A stretch of 64,000 nt of DNA, from NCBI RefSeq assembly GCF_035917995.1, contig NZ_CP109131.1:2108001-2172000 (forward strand), read 5' to 3'. Positions within the stretch are counted from its first letter, which is position 1. Each line of letters starts with the position of its first letter. This DNA is from Streptosporangium sp. NBC_01755. Lineage in GTDB: Bacteria > Actinomycetota > Actinomycetes > Streptosporangiales > Streptosporangiaceae. The notes beneath the pieces were generated by a model. That model made no database searches, had not been told where the DNA came from, and was given only the letters and a program-made list of their open reading frames with translations. Below, one piece after another: positions 21,583-28,658 of this stretch. The position numbers and the translations under genes are program-made.

Positions 21583-22023
21583 ATGCCGGGCGACCCCCCA
21601 CTGGTGATCACCATGGATCCGTGCCAGGCCGCCGAGCTTCCGCAACACACGTCGCGGGACGACGGATACGACCGGGCGCCGCGTGCGCTGGCGTTGCGGT
21701 TTACCGGGTGGTGCCTCTGGTACGGCAAGGCCACCGGACACTGGTGGGCGCTCTCCCCCGTCTGGTGCAGGCAGCGCATCGGCCTGATCGAGGCCGACAC
21801 CCCCGCCGAACTGGCCGCCCAGATGCAGCACATCGAGAACTTCCACCCCCACCTCGCCCCCGACCAGCCCAACCGCCCCCTCTCAACGAAAGAAGCCCCG
21901 CACCCCGGGGGCAGCACGGACGTCAAGGTCGCCGGGAATCCCGAGCACAACGGGATCGCGAGCACGGGAGGTGACCGAGATGGCAACGCGCCTGCTGTCC
22001 GCACTCGTCGGCGTACTCGCTGA
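21583..22023 (+). CDS. Hypothetical actinobacterial protein upstream of HATPase gene
   Basis: A 146-residue protein that I do not recognise by name. A conserved-looking core (LRFTGWCLWYGKATGHWWAL, then RQRIGLIEADTPAELAAQM) is rich in Trp and ends in a basic, disordered tail. Its 3' end overlaps the next gene by 44 bp, so the two are probably cotranscribed. The tail may be an extension beyond the functional core. Small proteins like this are common beside HATPase anti-sigma-like genes in Streptosporangiaceae. Confidence 0.7.
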   Translation: MPGDPPLVITMDPCQAAELPQHTSRDDGYDRAPRALALRFTGWCLWYGKATGHWWALSPVWCRQRIGLIEADTPAELAAQMQHIENFHPHLAPDQPNRPLSTKEAPHPGGSTDVKVAGNPEHNGIASTGGDRDGNAPAVRTRRRTR

Positions 22024-22549
22024 CCGCTTCCGTACACCAGCCGACAGCGCCATGCGGTCACCGCACCTGGGCCGAATCCCCGGCTGGTCAGCGCCTCTGG
22101 GCCACACGCCCGTCATCTCCCAACGGTTCGCGGCCACCCCCGACCAGGTCAGACCCGCACGCGTCTTCGTCGCCGAACTCCTCGGCGACGACCACCCGCT
22201 CCGCGACGACGCCGTACTCCTCACCAGCGAACTCGCCACCAACGCCGTCGAGCACTCCAGCGGACCGCTCGATGCCCGACCGGCCGACACCGGACCGCGC
22301 GACGCGGAACCGGTCGCCCGGCCCCGGGAGTTCGTCGTCACAGTGGCCTTCCTCCCCCACGGCGTACTGATCACCGTCCAGGACCCCGGCGTCTCGGAGG
22401 TCCCCTGTACGAGGAAGCCCGGCCTGAACGCCACCGGCGGCCGAGGACTCATGCTCGTCAACGACCTCGCCACCCGCTGGGGATTTCACCGCGACTTCAC
22501 CGGAACCGTCATCTGGTTCGAACTCGGCTCATTCGGCCTGGCCGAATGA
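21980..22549 (+). CDS. ATP-binding protein, anti-sigma-factor-like HATPase
   Basis: A 189-residue GHKL ATPase of the RsbW/SpoIIAB-like class. The N-box LLTSELATNAVEHS (~75-90), the G1-box VQDPGVSE and the G2-box GGRGLMLVNDLA are all present. No histidine phosphorylation domain or membrane helix exists, so it is a soluble serine kinase or anti-sigma-type regulator. ATG 21980 has GGAGG eight bases upstream. Together with the divergent XRE-DUF397 pair it forms the usual three-part actinobacterial regulatory locus. Its target sigma factor is not identifiable here. Confidence 0.88.
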   Translation: MATRLLSALVGVLADRFRTPADSAMRSPHLGRIPGWSAPLGHTPVISQRFAATPDQVRPARVFVAELLGDDHPLRDDAVLLTSELATNAVEHSSGPLDARPADTGPRDAEPVARPREFVVTVAFLPHGVLITVQDPGVSEVPCTRKPGLNATGGRGLMLVNDLATRWGFHRDFTGTVIWFELGSFGLAE

Positions 22550-22615
22550 GCGGTGACAAAAGATCGGACCGACAAGACGCCTGTCAGCATTGGCGGTTTT
22601 AAGGAGCGTGAAGTG

Positions 22616-23236
22616 ATGTTCTTCGATCCCGTACCGACGGAACAGGAACCCATCGCCCGACCTGAGCTCCCGCCATGGTCCGCGCCGCCCTCGCAGGAGA
22701 TCGGAGCGGTGCTCGCGGTCGAGCGGGTGGTGGCCCGGAGTGCGAACGTCGTGGTGCTCCTGCCGACGATCCGGGTCTTCAGCACCGGCTGCATGCTGGA
22801 TGTGGAGGTCGTGTCCAAGCAGGGTGACCTGTCCGCCGAGGACTGGTGGTACGTGCAGCTGGCCGGGGCCCCGATCGCCCAGGCGTTCGGGCGCGGCAGC
22901 CGACCGGACTCGCTGTTGCGGCTGGGCGTGCGGTTCGCCGACGGCACGAAGGTCACCACCCTCGAATGGGCACGAAGCCCAAAGAGCGCCTCCGGCGATC
23001 CGCCGGCCGGGCCTCTGCTGTCCTGGCTTCCGATGGGCAGCGGCATGCGCGGCGGCGAGTTCGGATTCAACAGCTTCGGGCTGTGGCTGTGGCCGTTGCC
23101 CCCGGCCGAGAACTTCGAGTTCGCCGTGGAGTGGCCGCTGGGCGGCGTCGAGCTGACGACCGTCGAACTCGACGGCACGGCCATCGTCTCCGCCTCCGTC
23201 CGCTCGGCGCACTACTGGTCGGACTCCAACGGGTAG
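22616..23236 (+). CDS. Hypothetical protein, beta-rich
   Basis: About 206 residues from ATG 22616 (AAGGAG nine bases upstream; GTG 22613 is an alternative). The text (GCMLDVEVVSKQGDLSAEDW, then LRLGVRFADGTKVT and NSFGLWLWPLPPAENFEFAV) suggests a beta-sandwich fold seen in actinobacterial hypothetical proteins. No catalytic motif, signal peptide or membrane segment is visible. It follows the HATPase gene by 66 bp on the same strand and may be cotranscribed with it. Confidence 0.75.
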   Translation: MFFDPVPTEQEPIARPELPPWSAPPSQEIGAVLAVERVVARSANVVVLLPTIRVFSTGCMLDVEVVSKQGDLSAEDWWYVQLAGAPIAQAFGRGSRPDSLLRLGVRFADGTKVTTLEWARSPKSASGDPPAGPLLSWLPMGSGMRGGEFGFNSFGLWLWPLPPAENFEFAVEWPLGGVELTTVELDGTAIVSASVRSAHYWSDSNG

Positions 23237-23242
23237 AGCCGT

Positions 23243-23377
23243 TCACCTGAGCGAGGGGGAGCGGGTTACGCGGTGTGAGTGTCGGTGCCGCGCTTCGTCT
23301 ACGGCCTTCTCTCCGCCGGAGTCCGCGACGATGTCCGCGCGGATGTCGCTCCAGCTGGGAAAGCCTGAAGCGCGCAT
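23243..23377 (-). pseudogene. Remnant of XRE antitoxin-like N-terminus
   Basis: A 44-codon frame reading SWSDIRADIVADSGGEKAVDEA. It resembles the N-terminal helix preceding the HTH in HigA-like antitoxins (W-x-D-I-R-A ... GGE-x-A-V-x-x-A). The HTH itself is missing, and the frame ends in unrelated basic residues. No toxin partner is nearby. I treat it as a fragment with low certainty. Confidence 0.35.
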
Positions 23378-23420
23378 TTGCCGCAGCAGTATTCGTGAGT
23401 CTCACGGCATGTTGGTCGCG

Positions 23421-24317
23421 TCAGGTGCTCTCGATCGGATCGGAGACCTGCCCGCCGTTCTCCTCGTGCGAGGCCTTATGTTGTGAGGTCGGCACCACGA
23501 TCTGTTCGGTGTCCTTGTTACGAGTCACCCAGAGGTAGACCAGCGCGCCGATGAACAGCACGATCGAAGTCCACTGGTTGATCCGCAGCCCCAGGAGCGT
23601 CACCGCGTGGTCCACCCCACCGACCGGGTCGATCCGCAACCCCTCGATCCAGAACCGTCCGAACGTGTAGCCGACGACGTAGAGGGCGAAAAGGCGGCCG
23701 TGGCGCAGCGTGAATCGCCTGCCGGCCAGGATCAGTCCGAAACCGAGCGCCGCGTCCCACAGCGACTCGTACAGGAACGTCGGATGGTAGAGCACGCCTG
23801 GCTCGCCGCCGTGCGCCTGGTCGATCTCCAGGCCCCACGGCAACGTGGTTGGACTACCGTACAGCTCCTGGTTGAACCAGTTGCCCCAGCGGGCGATCGC
23901 CTGCCCGAACGCGATGCCGGGCGCGACCGTGTCGGCCACGGCGCCCAGGGACAGCCCCCGGCGGCGGCAGGCCAGCCACACGCCCAGGCCTCCCAGGGCG
24001 ACCGCACCCCAGATGCTGAGCCCGCCTTCCCAAACGAACAGCGCCTGGTAGGGCTCCTTGATCGCGCGCGGGCCGAAGTAGGTCTGCCAGTCGGTGATGA
24101 CATGGTAGAGGCGAGCCCCGATCAGGCCGAAGATCACTGCGGGGACCGCGATGTCGCCGATCGTGCCCTTCTCGCCGCCGCGAGCGCGCCAGCGGCGCTC
24201 GCTCAGCCAGATGCCGAAGCCGATCGCGATGATGAAGCACAATGCGTAGGCCCGGATCGGGATGAATCCGAGATGCCAGACCCCTTCGGAAGGACTGGGA
24301 ATCGAGGCGAGAGGCAT
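23421..24317 (-). CDS. lgt: Prolipoprotein diacylglyceryl transferase
   Basis: An integral membrane enzyme that moves diacylglycerol from phosphatidylglycerol to the lipobox Cys of prelipoproteins. The protein has about seven hydrophobic segments, an HLGFIPIRAYALCF start, the Lgt signature ARWGNWFNQELYG with its essential Arg/Asn residues, and YHPTFLYESLWD. I start at ATG 24317 (MPLASIPSPSEG), the usual Lgt N-terminus; upstream in-frame sequence is arginine-rich and not Lgt-like. A hydrophilic tail of ~25 residues ends the protein. The lipoprotein encoded at 24685-25608 is a plausible substrate. Confidence 0.95.
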   Translation of the reverse strand: MPLASIPSPSEGVWHLGFIPIRAYALCFIIAIGFGIWLSERRWRARGGEKGTIGDIAVPAVIFGLIGARLYHVITDWQTYFGPRAIKEPYQALFVWEGGLSIWGAVALGGLGVWLACRRRGLSLGAVADTVAPGIAFGQAIARWGNWFNQELYGSPTTLPWGLEIDQAHGGEPGVLYHPTFLYESLWDAALGFGLILAGRRFTLRHGRLFALYVVGYTFGRFWIEGLRIDPVGGVDHAVTLLGLRINQWTSIVLFIGALVYLWVTRNKDTEQIVVPTSQHKASHEENGGQVSDPIEST

Positions 24318-24634
24318 GCCGGTGAGGCTAGCCAACGCGAGGCCACTTGGCCGCCTTCGTGACCTGATCGCGAACCTTCTGCGACGTGACGCGGCGTAGC
24401 CGAACCGGTGCGGCATCCGATGGCCGTTCGGTTGCTGCTCAACCCCCGCCGCCGCCCAGCGAGGCGAGATCGCCGATGCTCAGGTGGGCGTTCAGGTCGA
24501 GGCGTACCTCGCCTCACCGTAGGGCAGAGTGGCCCTGTGATTCGCCGTCTTCTTTCCCCCCGCGGCCTTCGGACTCGTCATACTGACCGGCTGTAGGTCG
24601 AGAAGCGGCCTCCCCCGTTCTCCGAGAACGCGAA
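24318..24634. other. Intergenic, lgt upstream region
   Basis: About 315 bp between the lgt start and the terminator of the solute-importer operon. Overlapping open frames here are arginine/proline-rich and look like chance frames of GC-rich DNA. No gene or RNA is supported. Confidence 0.5.
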
Positions 24635-24673
24635 CCGGCCCCGGATGAGACGGAAAATCTCGTCCGGGGCCGG
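24635..24673 (-). terminator. Terminator of compatible-solute importer operon
   Basis: A 16-bp stem (CCGGCCCCGGATGAGA and TCTCGTCCGGGGCCGG, one wobble pair) encloses a 7-nt loop, 11 bp beyond the stop of the last importer gene. Confidence 0.8.
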
Positions 24674-24684
24674 CTGGGGAATCG

Positions 24685-25608
24685 CTAGAGCAGGCCGTTC
24701 TGGGTGAGCCAGTCCTTGGCGACCGCTTCGGCGTCGTCCTTGTCGATCGCGACGCGCTTCATCAGCGCGACCAGACCGGCGGTGTCGAGCTTGGCGGAGA
24801 CCGCGTCGAGGGTGGTCTTCACCGTGTCGTTCACGCCCGCCTTGTTGACCAGAGGGGCGATGTTCTCGGCGGCGAAGGCGTTCTTGTTGTCCTGGAGGGA
24901 GACCAGGTCATTGATGATGATCTTCGGGTCGGTGGTGAAGACGTTGCCGACCTGGACGGTGCCGTCCTTGATGGCGTCGGCGGTGGCGTCGCCGGTCTTC
25001 TTCCACTCCTTGAACTCCAGGCCGTAGGTGTCCTTGAAGTTCTTCTCCTGGCGGCTCTTGAACTCCGGCGGGCCGCCCACCGAGTAGTTCTTGGCGACCT
25101 TGACCAGGTCCTCGATCGTGGTGAGGCCGTCCTTGGTGGCGGTCTCCTTACTGACGGTCAGCGAGTTGTTGTCCTCGGCCGCGGCGGGCGTCAGCACCTC
25201 CAACTCGGCCGGGAGCTTCTCCTTGAGCGCGGCGACGACGTCGTCCTTCGACTTCGCCGTGGCGGTGTTGTCGACGAAGGCGAGCAGCGAGCCGATGTAC
25301 TCCGGCAGGATGGTCAGGCCACCGCTCTTGACCTGGTCGTACAGGACCTCGCGGCTGCCGATGTTGAACTTCTCCTCGACCTGGACGCCCTTGGCGGCCA
25401 GGGCCTGCGAGTAGATCTCGCCGAGCAGGACGTTCTCCGGGAAGTTGGCCGACCCGATGATGACCTTCCCGGCGGCCGCCGGCTCGGAGGCGGACCCGGA
25501 TTCGGCGGGAGCCGGGGACGCGGTGGTGAGGGGGTCTCCGCCGCCGCATGCGGTAAGTGTGAGCGCCGCGGACAGGAGGATCGCCGCGGTGCTGAACAGG
25601 CGCTTCAT
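24685..25608 (-). CDS. Glycine betaine/choline-type ABC importer, substrate-binding lipoprotein
   Basis: An OpuAC/OpuCC-family binding protein of about 307 residues. A lipoprotein signal peptide (MKRLFSTAAILLSAALTLTAC) puts the acylated Cys at ~21. The mature part begins GKVIIGSANFPENVLLGEIY, the standard start of type-F solute-binding proteins for quaternary ammonium compounds, and continues with ILPEYIGSLLAF and VGNVFTTDPKI. ATG 25608 was chosen because the six upstream residues precede the natural signal peptide. It is the last gene of a four-gene operon and probably captures glycine betaine, choline or similar osmolytes outside the membrane. Confidence 0.92.
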   Translation of the reverse strand: MKRLFSTAAILLSAALTLTACGGGDPLTTASPAPAESGSASEPAAAGKVIIGSANFPENVLLGEIYSQALAAKGVQVEEKFNIGSREVLYDQVKSGGLTILPEYIGSLLAFVDNTATAKSKDDVVAALKEKLPAELEVLTPAAAEDNNSLTVSKETATKDGLTTIEDLVKVAKNYSVGGPPEFKSRQEKNFKDTYGLEFKEWKKTGDATADAIKDGTVQVGNVFTTDPKIIINDLVSLQDNKNAFAAENIAPLVNKAGVNDTVKTTLDAVSAKLDTAGLVALMKRVAIDKDDAEAVAKDWLTQNGLL

Positions 25609-25644
25609 GGTGCTATTCCCTTCCAAAACGGGGGGTAATGGAGA

Positions 25645-26316
25645 CTATCGGATGGTCTGGCGCTCGCTCACCCCCGGGGAGACCGTTGCGCGCTGTACCA
25701 GGGTGAACCCGAGCTGAACGAGCAGCGCCAGCAGTGCTACGAGAACCGCTCCGCCGATCGTGCTCGGGAAGTTCTTGGTCGCGAGACCGTCGATGATGAA
25801 ACGGCCGAGGCCGCCCAGGCCCACGTACGCGGCCACCGTCGCGGTCGCCACCACCTGGATGGCGGCCAGCCGCAGGCCGAGCAGAATGAGCGGCAGCGCG
25901 ACCGGCACCAGCACCCGGCCGAGCACCTGCCCGCCCCGCAGTCCCATCCCGTACGCGGCGTCGCGCAGGTCCGGGTCCACCCCGCGGATGCCTTCGTAGG
26001 TGTTGACCAGGATGGGCGGCACGGCCAGCGCCACCAACGGGATCAGCACCGGCAGGATGGTGCCGACCCCCATCAGCAGCACGATGAGGACGAGCAGGCC
26101 GAGCGTCGGCAGGGCGCGGGCCGCGTTGGCGATGGAGACCACCAGCAGGGCGCCCCGGCCGGTGTGGCCGATCAGCAGCCCCAGCGGGAGCGCGATCAGC
26201 ATGGCCAGCAGCAGCGAGAGCCCGGCGAACTCCAGGTGTTCGAGCAGCCGGACGGGAATCCCGTCCGGGCCCGACCAGTTGACCGGGTCGCCAAAGAAGT
26301 CGATCAGCCAGTTCAC
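25645..26316 (-). CDS. Compatible-solute ABC importer permease (second)
   Basis: About 223 residues with five or six hydrophobic helices and the binding-protein-dependent transport EAA-like loop (AAYGMGLRGGQVLGRVLVP), the contact site for the ATPase. It resembles OpuCD/ProW. GTG 26316 (VNWLIDFFGDPVNW) has GAGGGGG upstream and overlaps the stop of a preceding 47-codon frame at GTGA. Together with the 26450-27112 permease it would form the heterodimeric channel. Confidence 0.92.
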   Translation of the reverse strand: MNWLIDFFGDPVNWSGPDGIPVRLLEHLEFAGLSLLLAMLIALPLGLLIGHTGRGALLVVSIANAARALPTLGLLVLIVLLMGVGTILPVLIPLVALAVPPILVNTYEGIRGVDPDLRDAAYGMGLRGGQVLGRVLVPVALPLILLGLRLAAIQVVATATVAAYVGLGGLGRFIIDGLATKNFPSTIGGAVLVALLALLVQLGFTLVQRATVSPGVSERQTIR

Positions 26317-26453
26317 GCGGTCCCCCTCGTCCACGGGGTGATGGGAGTCCCGCTGGATCGCTGAGCAGACATACGGCTTCCGGCGAGGCGGCGCCTGGAA
26401 ATCCGGCGCACCGCACCGACCTGGTCACTCAAAAGGTCGATCAGCCGGTTCAC
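26313..26453 (-). pseudogene. Short frame from duplicated permease-permease junction
   Basis: A 46-residue frame that starts VNRLIDLLSD, like the VNWLIDFFGD start of the next permease, and ends TPITPWTRGTA, like the TPWSRARGSA end of the previous permease. The start and stop overlaps at both ends are the same GCGTGA. So the segment looks like a decayed tandem copy of the joint between the two permease genes. It is too short to be a functional transporter part, though it may keep translation coupled through the operon. Confidence 0.5.
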
Positions 26454-27112
26454 GCGGACCCCCTTGCCCGCGACCATGGGGTGAGCAGGCGCTGCGCCAG
26501 GATCAGCAGCAGGTCGGCGACCCCGGCGAGCACCACGACCAGCACGATGCCGACCACGATCGGGGTGTAGAACTGCCGCTGCCAGCCGTCGATGAACAGG
26601 TAGCCGAGCCCGCCCCTGCCGACCAGCGCGCCGACGCTGACCAGGCTGACGCTGGCGACCGTGGCCACCCTGAGCCCGGCCAGCACGACCGGCACCGCGA
26701 TCGGCAACTCGACCTGGAGCAGCCTGCGCAGCGGGGTGAAGCCCATGGCCACCGCAGACTGCCGTACGTGGTCGGGGACCGAGCCCAGCCCGTCGACGAC
26801 CGCCGGGATCAGCACCGCCATGGCGTAGAAGGTGAGCGGGACCATCACGGTCAGCCGGGTCGCGAGGCCGGTGACCGGGATGAGCACGATGAAGACGGCC
26901 AGCGAGGGCAGCGAGTAGATCACGTTCATCACGCCGACGGTCGGCTGGTAGAGCCAGCGCCAGCGGACTCCGGCCAGCCCGAGCGGGAGCGCGATGAGCA
27001 GCCCGACGACGATCGGCACCAGGGCCATCACGATGTGGTCCGCCAGCAGGCCCTGGATCGTGGGCCAGTTGCGCCCGATCCAGTCCCAGCGGACCAGGGG
27101 TTCCTCACTCAC
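26450..27112 (-). CDS. Compatible-solute ABC importer permease (first)
   Basis: About 220 residues with five or six membrane helices. It carries the EAA-like loop (AVAMGFTPLRRLLQVELPIA) and the OpuC/ProW-type GGLGYLFIDGWQRQFYTP end. GTG 27112 overlaps the ATPase gene by 8 bp, indicating translational coupling. A longer in-frame extension upstream only repeats the ATPase gene out of frame and is not credible. The TGA stop shares 2 bp with the following 47-codon frame. Confidence 0.92.
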   Translation of the reverse strand: MSEEPLVRWDWIGRNWPTIQGLLADHIVMALVPIVVGLLIALPLGLAGVRWRWLYQPTVGVMNVIYSLPSLAVFIVLIPVTGLATRLTVMVPLTFYAMAVLIPAVVDGLGSVPDHVRQSAVAMGFTPLRRLLQVELPIAVPVVLAGLRVATVASVSLVSVGALVGRGGLGYLFIDGWQRQFYTPIVVGIVLVVVLAGVADLLLILAQRLLTPWSRARGSA

Positions 27113-28307
27113 CCGCGTCCCCCGTGCCTCCCGCGCCCGCACCGGTACTCCCCGCGCCCCCTGCGGACCCGCCGGAACCTCCCACGTTCCCGACGGACCC
27201 GCCGACGCTTCCTGCCACCTCGGCCAGCGCCTCGTCCAGGGCCTCGCGGGTGGCGACGCCCACGGCCCTGCCCTCGCCGTCCACCGCGATGGCGTTGCCC
27301 GAGGGCGACAGCAGCGTCGCGTCCAGCGCGCCGCGCAGCGAGTCGCGCCCGCTGACGAACGTCCCGTACGGCGCGAGCTCCACGTCGGCGGGGATACCGC
27401 CGGACTCGGGCAGGTCCCTGGCCGCGATCCAGCCCAGCGGCCGGTTCCCCGCGTCCAGCACGGCCAGCCACGGCTCTCCCCCGGCACGCGCCGAGGCCGA
27501 CGCGGCGTCGGTGGAGACCGGGACGAGCAGGTCGGTGCGGAGCCGTATCCCCTCGGCCGAGACGAACGACAGCCGCCGGATGCCCCGGTCGCGGCCGAGG
27601 AACTCGCGGACGAAGTCGTCGGCGGGCCTGGCCAGCAGCGTCGCGGGGTCGTCGAGCTGGGCCAGGCGGCCCCCGACGCGGAGGACGGCCACCCGGTCGC
27701 CGAGCTTGACCGCCTCGTCGATGTCGTGGGTGACGAACACGATGGTCTTGTTCAGCTCGGCCTGGAGCCGCAGCAGCTCCTCCTGCAGGCTGGTCCGGAC
27801 GATCGGGTCGACCGCGCTGAACGGCTCGTCCATCAGCAGCACGGGCGGGTCGGCGGCGAGCGCGCGGGCCACGCCGACGCGCTGCTGCTGGCCGCCGGAG
27901 AGCTGGAAGGGGTAGCGGTCGGCCATCTTCAGGTCGAGTCCGACCCGCTCCAGCAGTTCCATCGCCCGGTCGCGGGCCTTCTTCTTTTCCCAGCCGAGCA
28001 GCAGGGGAACCGTCGCCACATTGTCGACGATCTTGCGGTGCGGAAAGAGCCCGGCCTGCTGGATGACGTAGCCGATGCCCCGGCGTAGCGTCGGCGGGTC
28101 TATGGTCTTGACATCGACGCCGTCCAGGAGGATCCGGCCCTCCGTGGCGTCGATCATTCTGTTGATCATGCGGAGGGATGTCGTCTTGCCACACCCCGAG
28201 GGTCCGACGAAGACGGTGATCTCCCCGGTGGGCACCTCAAGGCTCAGGTTGTCCACCGCTACGGTGCCGTCGGCGTAGCGCTTGGTGACACCGTTGAATG
28301 TGATCAT
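27105..28307 (-). CDS. Compatible-solute ABC importer ATPase (OpuCA/ProV-like) with CBS-type domain
   Basis: First gene of the operon, about 400 residues. Walker A GPSGCGKTT (~39-47), Q-loop, signature LSGGQQQR, Walker B VLLMDEP and the H-loop THD are intact. After the nucleotide-binding domain comes a region (~240-365) with DSLRGALDATLLSPSGNAIA and GRAVGVATREAL, consistent with CBS modules that sense ionic strength in OpuCA proteins. The last ~35 residues are an unusual Gly/Ser-rich tail. ATG 28307 has GAGG seven bases upstream. It energises uptake on the inner membrane face. Confidence 0.94.
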   Translation of the reverse strand: MITFNGVTKRYADGTVAVDNLSLEVPTGEITVFVGPSGCGKTTSLRMINRMIDATEGRILLDGVDVKTIDPPTLRRGIGYVIQQAGLFPHRKIVDNVATVPLLLGWEKKKARDRAMELLERVGLDLKMADRYPFQLSGGQQQRVGVARALAADPPVLLMDEPFSAVDPIVRTSLQEELLRLQAELNKTIVFVTHDIDEAVKLGDRVAVLRVGGRLAQLDDPATLLARPADDFVREFLGRDRGIRRLSFVSAEGIRLRTDLLVPVSTDAASASARAGGEPWLAVLDAGNRPLGWIAARDLPESGGIPADVELAPYGTFVSGRDSLRGALDATLLSPSGNAIAVDGEGRAVGVATREALDEALAEVAGSVGGSVGNVGGSGGSAGGAGSTGAGAGGTGDAGE

Positions 28308-28531
28308 GCGCAACCTCGTGTTTTCACCGGGTTACGGCCTCCCTGCCCCAGCCGCCCCCCTAATCTGGCCCAAGTCAGCCTATGCCCCACTTCTCCGATC
28401 TGTCTTCCCGGATTTGTCCGGTAGATCGACATGTGTATTTCTCACGAAAAGGGCATTCGGTAGTGCGGGAGGTGCCCATGACTTGACATGATTACCCACA
28501 TTGCTGGAGTTAATCCCTCTGGCCCCGTACG

Positions 28532-28609
28532 TCACAGGCTTCACAGGCTTCACAGGCTTCACAGGCTTCACAGGCTTCACAGGCTTCACAGGCTTCACAG
28601 GCTTCACAG
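28532..28609. repeat. 9-bp tandem repeat (TCACAGGCT x8) upstream of sigma-like gene
   Basis: Eight exact units run from 28532 to 28603, plus a partial ninth. The array lies between the divergent importer and sigma-like genes, ~50 bp before the chosen start. It can be read as LHR repeats in frame with that gene or as PVK repeats on the other strand, but neither looks like natural protein. It is probably non-coding and could alter promoter spacing or leader structure. Confidence 0.85.
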
Positions 28610-28658
28610 CCACCCCACTCTTCACCACGCTCGACGAACCACCAGAGGAACCGGTCTC

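Noticed and set aside
24318-24634. Small open frames upstream of lgt
   Set aside because: Arg/Pro/Ser-rich in every frame with no ribosome-binding site; chance frames.
26450-27487. Longer start for the first importer permease
   Set aside because: The added 125 residues are the ATPase gene read out of frame; GTG 27112 gives a normal permease start.
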